Below, in pieces: positions 47,441-60,194 of a DNA stretch of 64,000 bases. The position numbers were made by a program, and so were the translations under genes. The stretch spans positions 48,669,016 to 48,733,015 of the forward strand of contig CM054141.1 of NCBI GenBank assembly GCA_028751875.1, given 5' to 3'. A model generated the notes under the pieces. That model was not told the DNA's origin. It did not search any database and worked only from the letters and a program-made list of their open reading frames with translations. How positions within the stretch are numbered: the first letter of the stretch is position 1; each line of letters begins with the position of its first letter. Source of the stretch: Rapana venosa (taxonomy: Eukaryota; Mollusca; Gastropoda; Neogastropoda; Muricidae).

Positions 47441-49850
47441 GAATAAACGATTGCATAGGCAAACATTTCATAATTAGTGAACCTGGGAGTTCTAGCTGAG
47501 GAACAATAAAAATCTTAGCACACCTTTTTGATCTGCATCCCTTGTTATTGACCAGTGGGGTCTATGTTGATTGGATAAGACGTTAAAGGACAAGTCTGTC
47601 TATAATCACTAATATTCACGGTATGCTGCTAAAAACACGACTGAGTTTACGATGGGTGATTTAAAAACAACACTTGAGGACTGATAGAGGGTGAGACAAT
47701 CAGAGACAGGGGCAGGGACAGAAAGCGAACGAAAAACATTAAGGCAAATATGACAGTATATTGTCCATGACTCAAAAAATCTGAGTGACAGCAAATACAA
47801 TTATGTCAACATTTCGACATTATTCTCCCATAACAAGCACTTGGGTGGACATCACGTTTGAAACAAACAACGATTAGATCTCTCACTGATACAATATCTC
47901 ATGTAATCGCATTGATTGTTTTGTAATTAACGATTGATGCCACAAAGCCTATATCCATTTTTGTCAGAGAATTAGGACATCATTATGCATTAAATTAGAT
48001 TTTTTTAAAACAGCAAAAACCAGCACTAATATGTAATTTCATGCAGTAATTTCATGGTGAACTCATAATAATATTACCTATTTACTGTTAGCCTTTGACA
48101 CATGTAAATTTCAGTATTTAGTAACTGTTGCTGTGTTCGTGTCTGGGCAGATAGCATCTGCAAAACACGGTAAGAAGGAGTCTGTATTAAATATGTCAGG
48201 TAGGGGGAAGAACCAGGAACGTTAAAAAGATGACCCTGTATTAACATGTAGATAAAATGATTTATATACTCAGAATCAATCAATAAAAAATGGATAAGAT
48301 TAAACATCGAATAAATAAACAAATAAATATAGATATAAATTGAATAAATAAATAAATAAATAAATATATCTTTAACGTTTAAATAATTTTGACATGACAA
48401 ACTAATTTCAATCAAAAACAAAATAATCCAAATACAAAAAAAATCTATAGCGTCGTAAAATTAATTGCACATAGAGAAGCCATTTTATAGGGATCAGGAC
48501 TTGGACGCTTCGCGTGAATTAATTTCAGATGGGCTGATATCTCTAAACGTGATCCCTCAACCCAGTAATGAACTAGATAAATCAGTCAGATACAGGAATT
48601 GAGTGAAGTGTGACGTAAAATCATAAGCAATGCTCGTTTTATTTATAGGTCATATTCCGTTCCTATGGAGATATGAGCTCTGCCAGATTAAATTTGCCCC
48701 CTCCCCTAATCATTCCCTGAAAAAAATTGAAAGCAGGGCATCACCGACTCCTCAAGAAATTGAAAAAAAGTCAAATCAAGATGGCTGTGATATCATCTTT
48801 CTTTTCATTGCGAGCTTCAATCAAAGCAAGGTTTGTCTAATCGGGGCTATTCATAGAAGCAACGAAAAAGGACAGGATTCAAAGTATCGGCTTTTACTTA
48901 TAAACGGCCATTTCTCCATGCACGATCACTTAATGCTTTAAGTTGTGGGATATAGTGCTTGAAAAGTACAATGGTCCAGAGCAGTAGTTCCGTTTATTAC
49001 TCCTCTGACTTGGTTCAAGCTCTCTGGTTAACTCTTTTTGGGTGTGAAGATGACTTGTTTATCTGCTGCAAAATTACACATAAAATTCGTATTGTTTGGT
49101 ATTGAAAGCTCTTTGTATGCTGTTAGCTTGTCCTTGCTCTCAATGAATTCATCTACGATATGTTCTTGTTCTAATAATACATCTGTTTAAATCAGCTCTC
49201 TTCGGAGTCACTTGGACAGTGTATTGCATTTTTAGGTAGTGTGGAATGGGAAAATTGAACCTGGTACAGTCCATTCATCTTCAGGTTTTCATATGCAAGA
49301 TGGCTATGCTTGTGTTATCTACACCATTGGCCACCACTGGCTTGCTCATTTACTAAATGCATATTGGAATGTAACATGTGTGCATCAAATTAGGAATTAA
49401 AATATCAATCACAGAGAGAGAGAACAGCATAATTTTGGTCAGGTGGAGGTGGAAAACTAGAACAAACATTAAATATGGCATAGATAATGTTGATACACAA
49501 TAGATCGATTAACAGATAATTAAATATAAATATGGACAAAAAAATGGATCAGTACATAACTGATATACACACATCCATAATTATGCAACAGAGTGTAGAT
49601 ACATTAGCTCCCTTTCCCAACAACCTCTGAACTACGCAGCATGATTAAAACAGCTGACAATCTGACAGCTATAGAGAGGCTATAGAAATTTGATTTACCA
49701 TGAAGGCAAAGTGTGTATTGGGAGAAGTCAAAACTACCACGCAAAGAAACAGAGCATTGCATAATTTGATGGTGTGTCCCATTTTGGTATCATTTTGTTG
49801 CATGCTTACTCCTTCCTGAAGGGAGGCAATAAGTACCACCCCCAACTCGC
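47441..49850. other. mostly unique non-coding DNA
   Basis: Contains an AAAT-type block at 48300-48370. A 103-codon frame at 48630-48941 (starts MLVLFIGHIP, ends HFSMHDHLML) is the longest non-repetitive frame here. It matches no family I know, has no splice-site support and its counterpart in copy 1 is unreadable. I do not call it a gene. Confidence 0.5.
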
Positions 49851-49851
49851 A

Positions 49852-49895
49852 TGCACGCATGCATGCATGCATGCATACATACATACATACATTCA

Positions 49896-49929
<34 letters not shown>

Positions 49930-49952
49930 CATACATACATACATACATACAG
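49852..49952. repeat. (CATA)n tetranucleotide block
   Basis: ATGC/CATG units followed by about 20 CATA units, broken by ttcatattta. Confidence 0.9.
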
Positions 49953-50139
49953 CAAGACAGACAAACACAGAAAGACATAGAGACATAAAGAGAACACATA
50001 TACATACAGGCACACTGGCAAAAAGACATAGCAGACAGACACAGAACCCCAGAAAAATGAAGGCAGGCACACAGAAACCTCCAAGCATAGAAACCACAAC
50101 AGAAACAAAACAAAGTTGGCCAAAAGTTTGTCAAACTGA

Positions 50140-50385
50140 AGATCGCGCCCGATGGAATCACTGTGCCAACTGTTCACTGTGGCCTCAGAATCAGGATACA
50201 ACTGCAGCTGGGGTCAGTAAATCAGGCGGGGAGCTGACAGCTGCGATCCAATCACTGCACTGTCTGCAATACTGCTCTGCTATGGGTCCGTGGTCACAGA
50301 TTCACAGCTGGCTTTGCTCCTGTTGGTTGTAAACTTTTTCCAGATCAGATTGATTCAGGGCTGGGTAGACTGATGATGCTGAAAC
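50140..50385 (+). repeat. REP-C copy
   Basis: Near-identical to 51265-51510 over about 230 bp: 'gatggaatcactgtgccaac', 'caggcggggagctgacagct' and 'ttcacagctggctttgctcc'. It is followed by CTGT-rich DNA, as at 51265. The two copies with their similar CTGT-rich surroundings suggest an older local duplication of about 1.1 kb. Confidence 0.75.
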
Positions 50386-50499
50386 AGAAAAAAAGGTTGG
50401 CTATGCCTGGGTTTAGGAAGATAATGAGTAATCAGGGCAAGGTGAGGTTGAGGGTTGTTGATGTAGGTCAACAGCTGTAATAAACTGTAGCTGAAAGGT

Positions 50500-50623
50500 G
50501 TTCTGTCTCTGTCTCTGCTGCTGTATGCCTGTCTGTCTTTCTCAGTCTATCTTTGTGTCTATCTCTGTATCTATGTGTCAGCCCTGCCTCTGTCTGTTTC
50601 TGTCTGTCTGTCTGTCTGTATCC

Positions 50624-50655
<32 letters not shown>

Positions 50656-50870
50656 GTGTCTCTGCCCCTCTTTTGCTGGGAGGGTATGACCTATGCATGA
50701 ATAAACTGAATCAACTCCCCAATCTTTGTATATCTCTGTTTCTGTTTGTTTGCCTGTCTGTCTCTGTCTCTGTCATTGTCTATGTCTCTATCTGTCTGTC
50801 TCTATGTCTTTCTCTCTGTCTGTCTGTCTCTTTCTCTCTTTGTCTGTTTTACTTTTATTTCCTTTTGCTT
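50500..50870. repeat. (CTGT)n-rich block
   Basis: CTGT/CTCTGT units in two runs (50500-50665 and 50740-50850) separated by a short unique piece. Confidence 0.85.
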
Positions 50871-51264
50871 GTGTGTGCAAATGTGCCAACAGTCCTGCAT
50901 GTATGCATGTGTATGAGTGAGCGTGCATATGTGTGTACATAATATGACAGACTGTATGTGTGTGGGAACAAGTTTGTGTATGTGTATGTGTATGCAAGCA
51001 TTCATGTGTGTATAATATGCGTGCATTATATATGCATGTGTATGCGTGTGTGTACATATGTACATGTTCACACAAGTGTATGTTTACGTTGGTGCACATG
51101 TGAGAAGAGAGAAAGGGAAGTTAAGAGAATAAGAGAAAACAATAGACAGACAAACAGACAGAAAAAAACAGAGCCAGAGAGGGAGACAAAGAGAGAAATA
51201 ATAGAGGGAAGAGGGACAGGGAAGGACAAACAGGCCCAAAGTTCACAAAAAGTTTGTCAATTAA

Positions 51265-51510
51265 CGATCACGCCAGATGGAATCGCTGTGCCGACTCTTC
51301 ACTGTGGCCTCAGAATCAGGATATAACTGCAGCTGGGGTCAGTAAATCAGGCGGGGAGCTGACAGCTGCGATCCAATCACTGCACTGTCTGCAATACTGC
51401 TCTGTCTGCTGTGGGTCGGTGGTCACAGATTCACAGCTGGCTTTGCTCCTGTTGGTTGCAGGCTTTTCGAGATAAGATTGATTCAAGGTTGAATCTATTG
51501 ACTATGCTGA
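51265..51510 (+). repeat. REP-C copy
   Basis: See the shared words at 50140-50385. The 73-codon frame across it is not a gene. Confidence 0.75.
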
Positions 51511-52090
51511 AGTAGGATCTAGGAAAGATGATAGTTCTCTTTTTGTTTAAACGTTTTTCTGTATTCCTGTCTGCTTAATATTTGCTATTTTTTTCCTTTT
51601 TGTACTTTCTTATTTTGTTTCTTTTTTCTGTCTTTCTTTTCTTTCTTTCTGTCTGTCTTTTTTCTGTCTGTCTGTCTTTCTTTCTATTCCCCTATAAAAA
51701 TAATGTCCTCTATCAGTACAGTACTAAAACGTTAAATTATCCCTTGCTTAGCAATGCAGATTCAGACCTATCATGTTTAATAGAAAGGTAAGTATGTATA
51801 GCATATGCAAATGTTGCATCCCTTGCTGAAACGTGTAGCTTAATTTGCATATATTTAGTGTTAAATAGGTCTCTCTGTTAGCAAATTTGATTTTTAGTAA
51901 CTTGAAGGCCCTCAACCTGAATAGTTATGCTTGCCACCACCCACTTGCCTACCTAAATAGAATTTGAGACAAAATAAATACACAAAATGCATCATTTTTC
52001 ATAGCCTGCTTGAACAAAAAATTGGCTTGATACCAACTACTTACATATTCAAATTTCAAAGCTGGCTGAAGATTCAGACAGGGAACAGTG
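51511..52090. other. CTTT-rich then unique non-coding DNA
   Basis: TTCTTT/CTGT blocks 51580-51690. The rest (51700-52080) is AT-rich with no element recognised. Confidence 0.5.
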
Positions 52091-52092
52091 TG

Positions 52093-52490
52093 GGGTGGGA
52101 TGGCCTAGTAGTCAGAGCATTGACATCATGATCTCACAGCCCAGAATCGACCCGCCACCGCGAAGGCGCCTGATTACACGCGGGAGCTAGATGTAAAAAA
52201 AAGCACATGAGTACATCATCCTCGAAATTTTAATAAAAATGTAATTTTCTTTTGGACTTAACACAAGTGTCAACTCCATTCCCCCGAAAGTCATTTGGAT
52301 AAAACTATAATCCGAGGTCCTTTTTTGGCGAACGCACGTGTAGTATCTTGCACACAAGTTAACTTGTTCCACCTTTCAGAAGAGTAGACCATTTAGTGCC
52401 GGTAGGTACATTTGATAAAATTTAAAACAAGAAAGAACATATTTTTGTTGTAGAAATTGTAGCAGCACCACCACCACCAGTAGTACCAAC
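52093..52490 (+). mobile_element. chimeric SINE-A copy (head, tail-like piece, core)
   Basis: tRNA-like head 'gatggcctagtagtcagagc' with box B-like 'cagaatcgacccgccaccg', then at 52187-52250 a piece resembling the A1 tail (gctagatgtaaaaaaaagca, catcatcctcgaaatt). The SINE-A core follows (tgtcaactccattccc, aaaactataatccgaggtcc, gtagaccatttagtgccggt) and yet another 3' part (caagaaagaacatatttttg) before the CAG/CAC repeats. Confidence 0.65.
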
Positions 52491-52504
52491 AGTGGAAACA
52501 GCGT

Positions 52505-52545
<41 letters not shown>

Positions 52546-52660
52546 TAATGAGAATAGCGTTAAGAGCAGCAGCTGTAAAATGAGTGGCAGTAGCAACATC
52601 AGCAGCAGCAACAGAAACAGCAGTAAGAGTATTAGAAGTAGTAGAAGTAGTAGTAGAAGT
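52462..52660. repeat. CAC/CAG/GTA trinucleotide-rich block
   Basis: Includes a pure CAG run at about 52505-52534, then AGC, ACAGAA and GTAGAA runs. The Leu- and Ala-rich frames here are translations of the repeat. Confidence 0.85.
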
Positions 52661-52833
52661 GGTAGTTGTAATAGTAGTCGAAATCGTCGTTGTTACAGCC
52701 ATCAAAAGCAATAAACTAGCACTGGCAACATTGAGACATTGGCGACCATTTCATAAATATAGCCATTCTAAAGACACGCTTGAGGAGAGGCATATTCACC
52801 GAGTGCAATGCTCCAGGGACTGTTTCTGGAAAG

Positions 52834-53200
52834 CGGCAAACTATCTGACAGTTCTAGGTCATTACACAGGCCTACGCCTCTCCTAAGGCCACGTGCTTCA
52901 TGAAAGAGATGTGAGACCACGATTGATACTATCCGAATCTGATAGCTCCCCTCCTAGATAGATGGAAGACAGTGCAATAATAGAGATGTTTCTTTTAAAA
53001 GTGACAAGAAAAAGAGGCAAACTATTTGCCAGTTCTAGCTCATTAAACAAGCCTCCACTACTATGTAGGCCACATGTTTCATGGACAAGCTGTTAGAATA
53101 CGATTGGGTCGATCAGAATTTGATAACTGCTCGTAGAGGGATGAAAGACATTGCAATAATAACATTTGTATGTAAAACGTTACAAGAGAAAGAGTGGGAA
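52834..53200 (+). repeat. diverged tandem repeat, period about 181 bp
   Basis: Units start at 52834 (ggcaaactatctgacagttc), 53015 (ggcaaactatttgccagttc) and 53196 (partial). Each has 'ggcctacgcc'- or 'gcctccactac'-like, 'aggccac.tg.ttcatg' and 'atgaaagacattgcaataat'-like landmarks in order. Another partial unit is at about 53615-53685. Confidence 0.7.
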
Positions 53201-53226
53201 ACTATACACCGACTGAAAATAGAATA

Positions 53227-53445
53227 TAGTACAATGCAATTCAATGCAATGCAATACAATGCAATACAACATAACACAGCACAGCGCAGCACAGCACAGC
53301 GCAGCACAGCACAGCACGGCACAACACAGCACAACACAGCACAGCACAGCACAGCACAACGCAACGCAACAAAACACAATACAACACGGCACAACACACC
53401 ACACCACACCACAACACACCCTAGCAACACAACACAACACAGTAC
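53227..53445 (+). repeat. (ACAGC)n / (ATGCA)n pentanucleotide array
   Basis: Five-base periodicity throughout: CAATG units, then ACAGC with AC/GC variants, then ACACC and ACAAC. All frames stay open because of the repeat. Confidence 0.92.
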
Positions 53446-53937
53446 AATAGTATATGATCTTGTTAGTGTATTATTCTATACTTGTAGCAGAATATGCAGG
53501 GAAGCTTCAAAGATGCCGCAGCGCCTCTGTGCCACTAGCAACACTTTTACGACGAAGAAACTTTGATAACATGGCCGATAGGGGCTGCATCCACTGGCTG
53601 AGTTTTGCCGAAATGAGGTAAAATACCCTGCTTGTTATAGCCCATTAAACACGTCTTCACTGCTCTTTAAGGCCACGTGTGCAAGGAGTGATCTATGAAG
53701 ATAATATCACGACTTGATTACAATTTCAAAGCTGTTTTCTAGATACTCCAGATATTGTGGTATGACGCAGGAATGTTTTTAAGATCAGTGTGATGTTGGG
53801 AAATGTTAGCGTGGTATGTGTGAGTGTGTGTGTGTGTGTGGGGGGGGGGGGCGGGGAGGAGGGTTACGTGTGTGCATGCGTGTGTATGCGTGCACGTGCG
53901 CTCGTGTTTATCTTATTCATTTGTTTTTGTATTTATT

Positions 53938-54012
53938 TTTTTAAAATTCGTTTATATCGAGGATAACGGAAGAAGCACTTATGTGCTTTCTTACATCCAG
54001 TCCCCGTGTGTA
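53938..54012 (-). mobile_element. SINE-A1 tail fragment
   Basis: Only the A1 tail (RC of 'tatcgaggataacggaagaa' and 'catccagtccccgtgtgtat') remains, then a GT tract begins. Confidence 0.75.
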
Positions 54013-54150
54013 TGCGTGTATGTGTGTGAGTGTATGTGTATGTATGTGTGTGTGTTTGAGAGTGCGCACGCGATATGTATGTGTGTGTGTGTGTGTGCGC
54101 GCGCGTGCGTATGTGTGTATGAGAGCATGCGCGCGCATGTGTGTGTGCAA
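54013..54150. repeat. (GT)n microsatellite with CG steps
   Basis: GT/GCGC alternation where the SINE core would be expected, similar to the situation at 45184. Confidence 0.8.
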
Positions 54151-54515
54151 AAAGAGAATGAGGGTGGGTGTGCACATTAAATCATATATAGCTGACAATC
54201 CTAACATCTCAAAATGTTAATAAAAATCTTGTTTCTTCCCTTAAGTCTTTAGTGTGGCTTTAAAAAAAGACTGATATCTCTCCAAATAGCTCTGTCTCTG
54301 TGCTTATCGATTCAAAGACCTGGAGTTTCATTTTTGGCGCATAAACTTAGAATCAATGCATGGCTAGCATATTAACTGTCGTCTTATAGGATGCTAAATG
54401 CAGGTCGGAAAAGGAAAAGCCATAAAGGCTAGATGTTGAAAAATGAGGCACTGCAATATGGGTGTATAGGGAACAGTTTTAATAGGTTATGGCGGTAACT
54501 TTAGAACAGGTTTCG
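54151..54515. other. unique non-coding DNA
   Basis: No repeat or gene recognised. Confidence 0.5.
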
Positions 54516-54528
54516 GAGAGAGAGAGAG

Positions 54529-54579
<51 letters not shown>

Positions 54580-54697
54580 AGGGAGGGAGGGGGAGGGAGG
54601 AAAAGAGAGAGAGAGAGAGAAGGGGGGGGGAGAGAGAGACAGAGAGAGAGGGGATTGATAGAGGGGGGTGAGAGAGAGGGAGAGAAGAGATAAAGAA

Positions 54698-54732
<35 letters not shown>

Positions 54733-54789
54733 AACAGAAAGACAGAAACAGACAGACAGAGACAGAGAGACAGAGATACAGAAACAGGC

Positions 54790-54842
<53 letters not shown>
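54516..54842. repeat. (GA)n / (G)n / (CAGA)n compound microsatellite
   Basis: GA blocks with G runs, then CAGA blocks, then a pure GA run at 54795-54841. Confidence 0.92.
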
Positions 54843-54844
<2 letters not shown>

Positions 54845-55350
54845 TGAAGTAAAACTGCTTTGTAAACACCCCAAAATATAATTTTTTAAAGTAAAAATAA
54901 AACAAACAGAATAAAACAAAATAAAGAAAGACAACAATTAGACAAAATAGGAGAAAACTAAATAAAATAGGAGTATCAAAAAACAAACATGAGATAAAAT
55001 ACAATCAAAGGAAACGAAACGAACAAAAAGAAATCTCCCAAAACAAAAAAAAGCCATGAATGTCAGAAAATCCCAAATGAGAAACGCTAATCAGCATTTA
55101 AAAAAAAATGTTTTTATTCAGTCATTTAAAAGACCTCAAGCTTGGTTTTGTATCGGTTTTACCATTGGTTTATGTTCTTCATTTTGCAAAGTGTATTTTC
55201 GCTTCTTTCTGATGCACACACATTTTTTACTCTATGCATGCAAAAGACATTACCGATTTTGTGTTTGAATTTCAAATTCAGCATATACGAGCCAATGCAA
55301 TACTCATTGAACAGCTTGGCTAAATATAGAAATGAGGCAGGAACATGGAG
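54843..55350. other. A-rich then unique DNA
   Basis: AAAT/AAAC-rich to about 55060. 55060-55340 is non-repetitive with short frames only. Confidence 0.45.
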
Positions 55351-55354
55351 GAAA

Positions 55355-55560
55355 AGAGGAGAGAGACAGAGACAGAGACAGACAGACAGATAAAAAAGAC
55401 AGACAGACAGACTAGGCAGACAAACAGACAAGCAGGCAGGCCGACAGACAGACAGACAGAAAGACAGACATACGCAAATAGAAACACACAGACACAGACA
55501 GTGTACCATACAGAGAAACAAGACACAGAAATACTCACAGAAAGAGAGACAGAGACAGCA
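55355..55560. repeat. (CAGA)n-rich block
   Basis: CAGA units with variants. Confidence 0.85.
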
Positions 55561-55654
55561 AAAGTCAGTAATCTAGACGCTCATAAATAGAACAACCACC
55601 ACAAAGTATAAACCGACATAAAAAGAAGGGCTGAATTATGAAACAAGTTCGCTG

Positions 55655-55673
55655 GAGAGAGAGAGAGAGAGAG

Positions 55674-55761
<88 letters not shown>

Positions 55762-55766
55762 AGAGC
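55655..55766. repeat. (GA)n microsatellite
   Basis: About 110 bp of GA with three G interruptions. Confidence 0.92.
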
Positions 55767-56125
55767 ATTAAATCATCACAAACGGCTAAATCCATGTATG
55801 TAATATTCGGTTTTCCATTTTACTTATCATTCAATCTTCTTGATTACGGTTTTCTGTTTAGGGTTGTTGTTGCTGTTGCTGTTGCTGTTGATTTTGTTTG
55901 GTCCTTTCATATTCCCTTTTATCTTCTTTCAGGTCTGGGGTTAATTTCTGGTGCCACACTTTCTGAATCCGAGTAGGCCTATGTATAACTCGTTGAGCAT
56001 CCATTTACATGATGTAAAAATGCAGCCTGTGGAATGTAAAGGCTTTTAACATGGGATGAAACGGGAGGTAAGGCACTATTGGATAAAAGCTAAAGACATG
56101 TTCGGAAAGTTACTGATGTGGTAGG
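55767..56125. other. unique non-coding DNA
   Basis: Includes a small GTTGCT run at 55863-55890. No gene. Confidence 0.45.
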
Positions 56126-56127
56126 GA

Positions 56128-56150
56128 GAAAATGTGTATGTGTGTGTGTT

Positions 56151-56207
<57 letters not shown>

Positions 56208-56412
56208 ATTCACAAATAAAGAGAGGAAGAGGGAGACAGAGACAGACAGAGACAGAGAGAGGAAGAGAGACAGAGAGAGAGAGAGACAGATTGACAGACA
56301 AACAGACAGTCAGACGGGGAGACAGAGACAGACAGAAAGACAACGACAGACAGACAGACAGTCAGACAGACAGACAGACGGACGGACGGACGGACGGACG
56401 GACGGACGGACA
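56128..56412. repeat. (GT)n, (GA)n, (CAGA)n and (GGAC)n compound microsatellite
   Basis: GT 56132-56166, GA 56167-56205, CAGA-type 56226-56375 and GGAC units 56378-56411. Confidence 0.92.
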
Positions 56413-56439
56413 GAAGAACAAGAAGAAGAACAGAGATTT

Positions 56440-56640
56440 TTCTTCCGCTTTGTTAAGCGCTCAGACAGCAAATGCAGCTGTCTGTCGTATGATCGAAAAA
56501 GCGTTGCGCTACCGTTAAGCGCCTGACAAGTCAGACCCGGTGCATCCAAATTCGGCGTGGAAGAAAAATGTCATCTTTAAAGTCTTTCTGGAATAAAAGG
56601 CAGTGGAATGGACCAAGAAGGCAGAACATAAAACAAGAAG
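56440..56640 (+). repeat. small dispersed repeat of unknown type
   Basis: Contains 'ttgttaagcgctcagacagc' and 'accgttaagcgcctgacaag'. A related segment is inserted at 36528-36690. No box A or box B is convincing. Confidence 0.45.
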
Positions 56641-57305
56641 GACATGTCAGGGACTTAAACAAACAAGACAGAAACAAAGAGAAGGATAGAAAAGAGGGAA
56701 TTGCAAACACCGAATTTCCAGACTGTCAGGAGGCTGTTTTATATAACAGGCCCCCAGTATCTGCACAGAGGAAGATAAGGATTCAAAGAGAGAACAATAG
56801 AAAAGAGAGAAAGAACTCCGGATAAAATGTAATACAATCTTCAGAAAATGAATAAGAAAAATAAAATGACAGAAAAGATGAAGAAGCGGATGAGAAAGAA
56901 TGACGTTACACAATCAAAATCTGCCAAGCCGGCAACAAGAAAATCTAATAATCGTTTTTGTTCTTATCCTTCAGGATTTAAAACCATTCCTGAATTTATT
57001 TCATATCTTATCTCTTTCCAGTCCTTTACAATTTTTACCATCTATGTGAAAATCTGCCGTTGCTTTATTTTTGAAGGGTGATTATGTATGTTGAATCTCC
57101 GCACATTAAGTAGAGTCATCTTCTTCTTATGGAATGTAAGATGCAGTTTTTCAGCATTATGGCTGTATGAATCTATGCTAAGAAAGGGAGAGGTAGGGGA
57201 TGAAGGTGGAAGATATAGAAAATGTTGTTGGGTAAGACTGAGTAGGTTTGAAACAGAAAGGATAAGCTGAGAGAGGTAACGAAAAAAACAAAAGTAGAGC
57301 AAAAA
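56641..57305. other. purine-rich then unique non-coding DNA
   Basis: 57120-57300 is weakly similar to 44360-44480 and 59560-59690: each has a 'gaaaatgttg.tgggtaaga' block shortly before a GA tract. This suggests another microsatellite-cored repeat. Confidence 0.45.
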
Positions 57306-57310
57306 AGGAA

Positions 57311-57315
57311 GAGAG

Positions 57316-57379
<64 letters not shown>

Positions 57380-57760
57380 GAGAGAGAAGAGCAGAGAGAA
57401 AGAGACAGACAGACAGAGACAGAGAGACAGAGAGATACAGATGAACAGACAAACAGCCAGACACAGAGACAGAGACAGACATAGACAGACAGACAGACGG
57501 ATAGCTAGCCAAACCAACCGACAGACTGACAGACCGGCAAACAGACACACAGACGCACAAACACACAGAGACACACACAGAGGCACAGCCAAAGATAAAC
57601 AGAAAAAAGAACCAGAGTAAAAGACAGAGGCAGAAACAGAGAGACAGAGATCGGGTCAGACATGCTGAGAGGCAGAGAGACAGACAGACAGACAGACAGA
57701 CAAGACAGACAGACAAGCAGACAGAAAGACAGAGAGACAGAGAGAAACAGAGGGAGGAGG
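57311..57760. repeat. (GA)n then (CAGA)n compound microsatellite
   Basis: GA 57311-57400, then CAGA/CACA-type units to 57755. The 251-codon minus-strand frame is repeat translation. Confidence 0.92.
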
Positions 57761-58104
57761 AAAGCCTCCCAAAAAATTGGAAATTGTTTGCATGCAAAAG
57801 TTTAAGGGGAGAAGATGACCCTAAAATGCTACATAGAAGTGTTGATTAACATTTTCTGCTTACGAGTGAAACATCGCACGTTTTGTTTTATTCTGTCAAT
57901 CTGAGATGGTGAGTGGTTTTTTTAAATTTCATGCAAGATTATTTGAAGTCTACGCATGTAAGGCACATTAGATTCACTTTTTTTTAAAGAATTGCATAAA
58001 AGTGCTTATAAAAAGCTATAAACATTGATGAAAAATCTGGCAAAATGTACACTATTGGTATAAAGAAGAGCCTGGAAAAAGCGCTGTCGAAAGAGCGAGA
58101 GACA

Positions 58105-58209
58105 GACAGACAGACAGGTAGAGACAGAGACAGAGACAGACAGACACACACACACACAATACACACACCTGCACACTCAACACACGCACAACACACAACA
58201 CACAACACA

Positions 58210-58244
<35 letters not shown>

Positions 58245-58256
58245 CACACACACACA

Positions 58257-58287
<31 letters not shown>

Positions 58288-58300
58288 CAGAAACACACAC
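58105..58300. repeat. (CAGA)n then (CA)n microsatellite
   Basis: Clean counterpart of 42940-43055. Copy 1 differs in tract length and composition. Confidence 0.9.
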
Positions 58301-59335
58301 ATCAAAACCCAGACGTATAAACACACCGACGTAAAAACATACGGAGACACATAGCAGGGGTGGGGGTGGGAGTGGAAGAGTAACTATATTTATATAGACA
58401 GATATCTCAGAGAAAATGAAATAAGTATGTAACTGCATACAGCCTGCCAAATGAGAAACAATACTCGAAATGAGGAGACTAGTGAACGAGAAGGAGAGGG
58501 TATTAAATCATTAATGTCTTTACAGTTCATAAGAAAAATGTCATATATCATTCCTTATTCATCATTCCTGCATGGGGGTTTTTAGTTGTTGGTTTAGTTT
58601 TGTTTTGGTTTTTTTGCTGCCGTTTCTTCTGTTACAGTTCTGTCCTACTTTCTCACCTCATTTATTTCGATCTTTCCACAAACCCAGATTCGTTATAATC
58701 ACATCATGAAGGTCATGAGCCCACAGGGAGTTAGCTCATCCGTGTAAGGTCACCATGAGGCCACTCGCGGAGAGGTCCTGCACTGCTGTTGGGTCACTTT
58801 GCTGGTGTTCAGAAGAGCCTATTTTAAGCTAACATAATACAAGTATCACTTACTACTAACGGCAATAATAGCTAAATCGCGGAGCCAGACTAAATGAGAT
58901 GCTTTCCTGGGTTGATGACCACTACAACGTCCACCCAACGACCTTCTCCATGAACCTCTAGCCCCGGAGGCTTTGACACAGAGTCAACACAGGCACAGAA
59001 GGTGTAGGGCCAAACCGAAGCTGAGGTGACCATAAGACCAAACCAACTGGGACCACCGAATCAGAGACACGTTTATCTGTTATCGCCAAGATGCTCAATG
59101 GTGATGAGGATTATTTAATGCTGCTGCTGGAGAACTACATTCGCTTTGAGAGCACTCTACGTCTTTTATGATATAGGCCTATCTCGGAGTCAACCGGGCC
59201 CGAGAAATACAGACACCTACAAAGCAGGTGGTGTACTTAGAGCAGCACTCTCAAAATCATACAAGTAAAGTGCATGAATATCGATTGTGTTGTCTCAGTC
59301 TTCCGAATGATAGGAGCCAGCCTGAGTCCAAAAAT

Positions 59336-59415
59336 GTCCCCATAATTCTTATGGGATTTAAACCCGCGACCTTCTAGCCCGTATTCCAAGGGGCTAACCA
59401 CTGCGCCATGGCAGC
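59336..59415 (-). mobile_element. tRNA-like SINE head (SINE-B), copy 2
   Basis: Minus strand reads GCCATGGCGCAGTGGTTAGC and later GTCGCGGGTTTAAATCCCAT, an intact box A and slightly decayed box B. Counterpart of 44125-44199. Confidence 0.62.
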
Positions 59416-59695
59416 TTGCTCTTATTCCAGCTTTCTAAATGATTCCTAATTTCTGTTCATATTTCATCTTCTTCCGTTCATTAACACTGCACAGCTATCT
59501 AAAAATGTTTTAATACTTTTGATATCTATTTACGCATCTCTTCTTTACCACATTCGTCTTCTTTTATAGGATGTAAAACTCAGCTGCCAAAAAGCCACAG
59601 CTATAGAATTATTTGTCTGCTAGAGTAAGAAATGACAGGATGTGAGAGTGGAACACATGGAAAATGTTGTGGGTAAGAAGGAGTATGCTTGCAAG

Positions 59696-59930
<235 letters not shown>

Positions 59931-60190
59931 TACCGACATGCAGACAGACAGAAATCGATATCAAGTCAGAGAGACAGAGACAGACATACCGAGAGCCACA
60001 CATGCAGAAGTGGATCGAAAATGAGAGAAAGAAAGAAAAGGAGAGGCAGAGAGCTAGAGATAAACACAGAGGCACATGGACACATTTGGGAATGGAACTG
60101 CATACAGTGGTCTATAGAGAACGGATGAAACAGAAATCCCCAATAGCGATGTAGATTAACATGTTGTACTTACAAACATGCTTTGTTTTG
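59931..60190. other. purine-rich unique DNA
   Basis: No recognised feature. 60150-60190 is weakly similar to 57845-57895 (right arm of a GA-cored repeat). Confidence 0.4.
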
Positions 60191-60194
60191 TTTT

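Noticed and set aside
48630..48941. 103-codon frame in unique DNA (starts MLVLFIGHIP)
   Set aside because: No family recognised, no splice or promoter support, and its paralogous region is unreadable. A chance frame is the simpler view.
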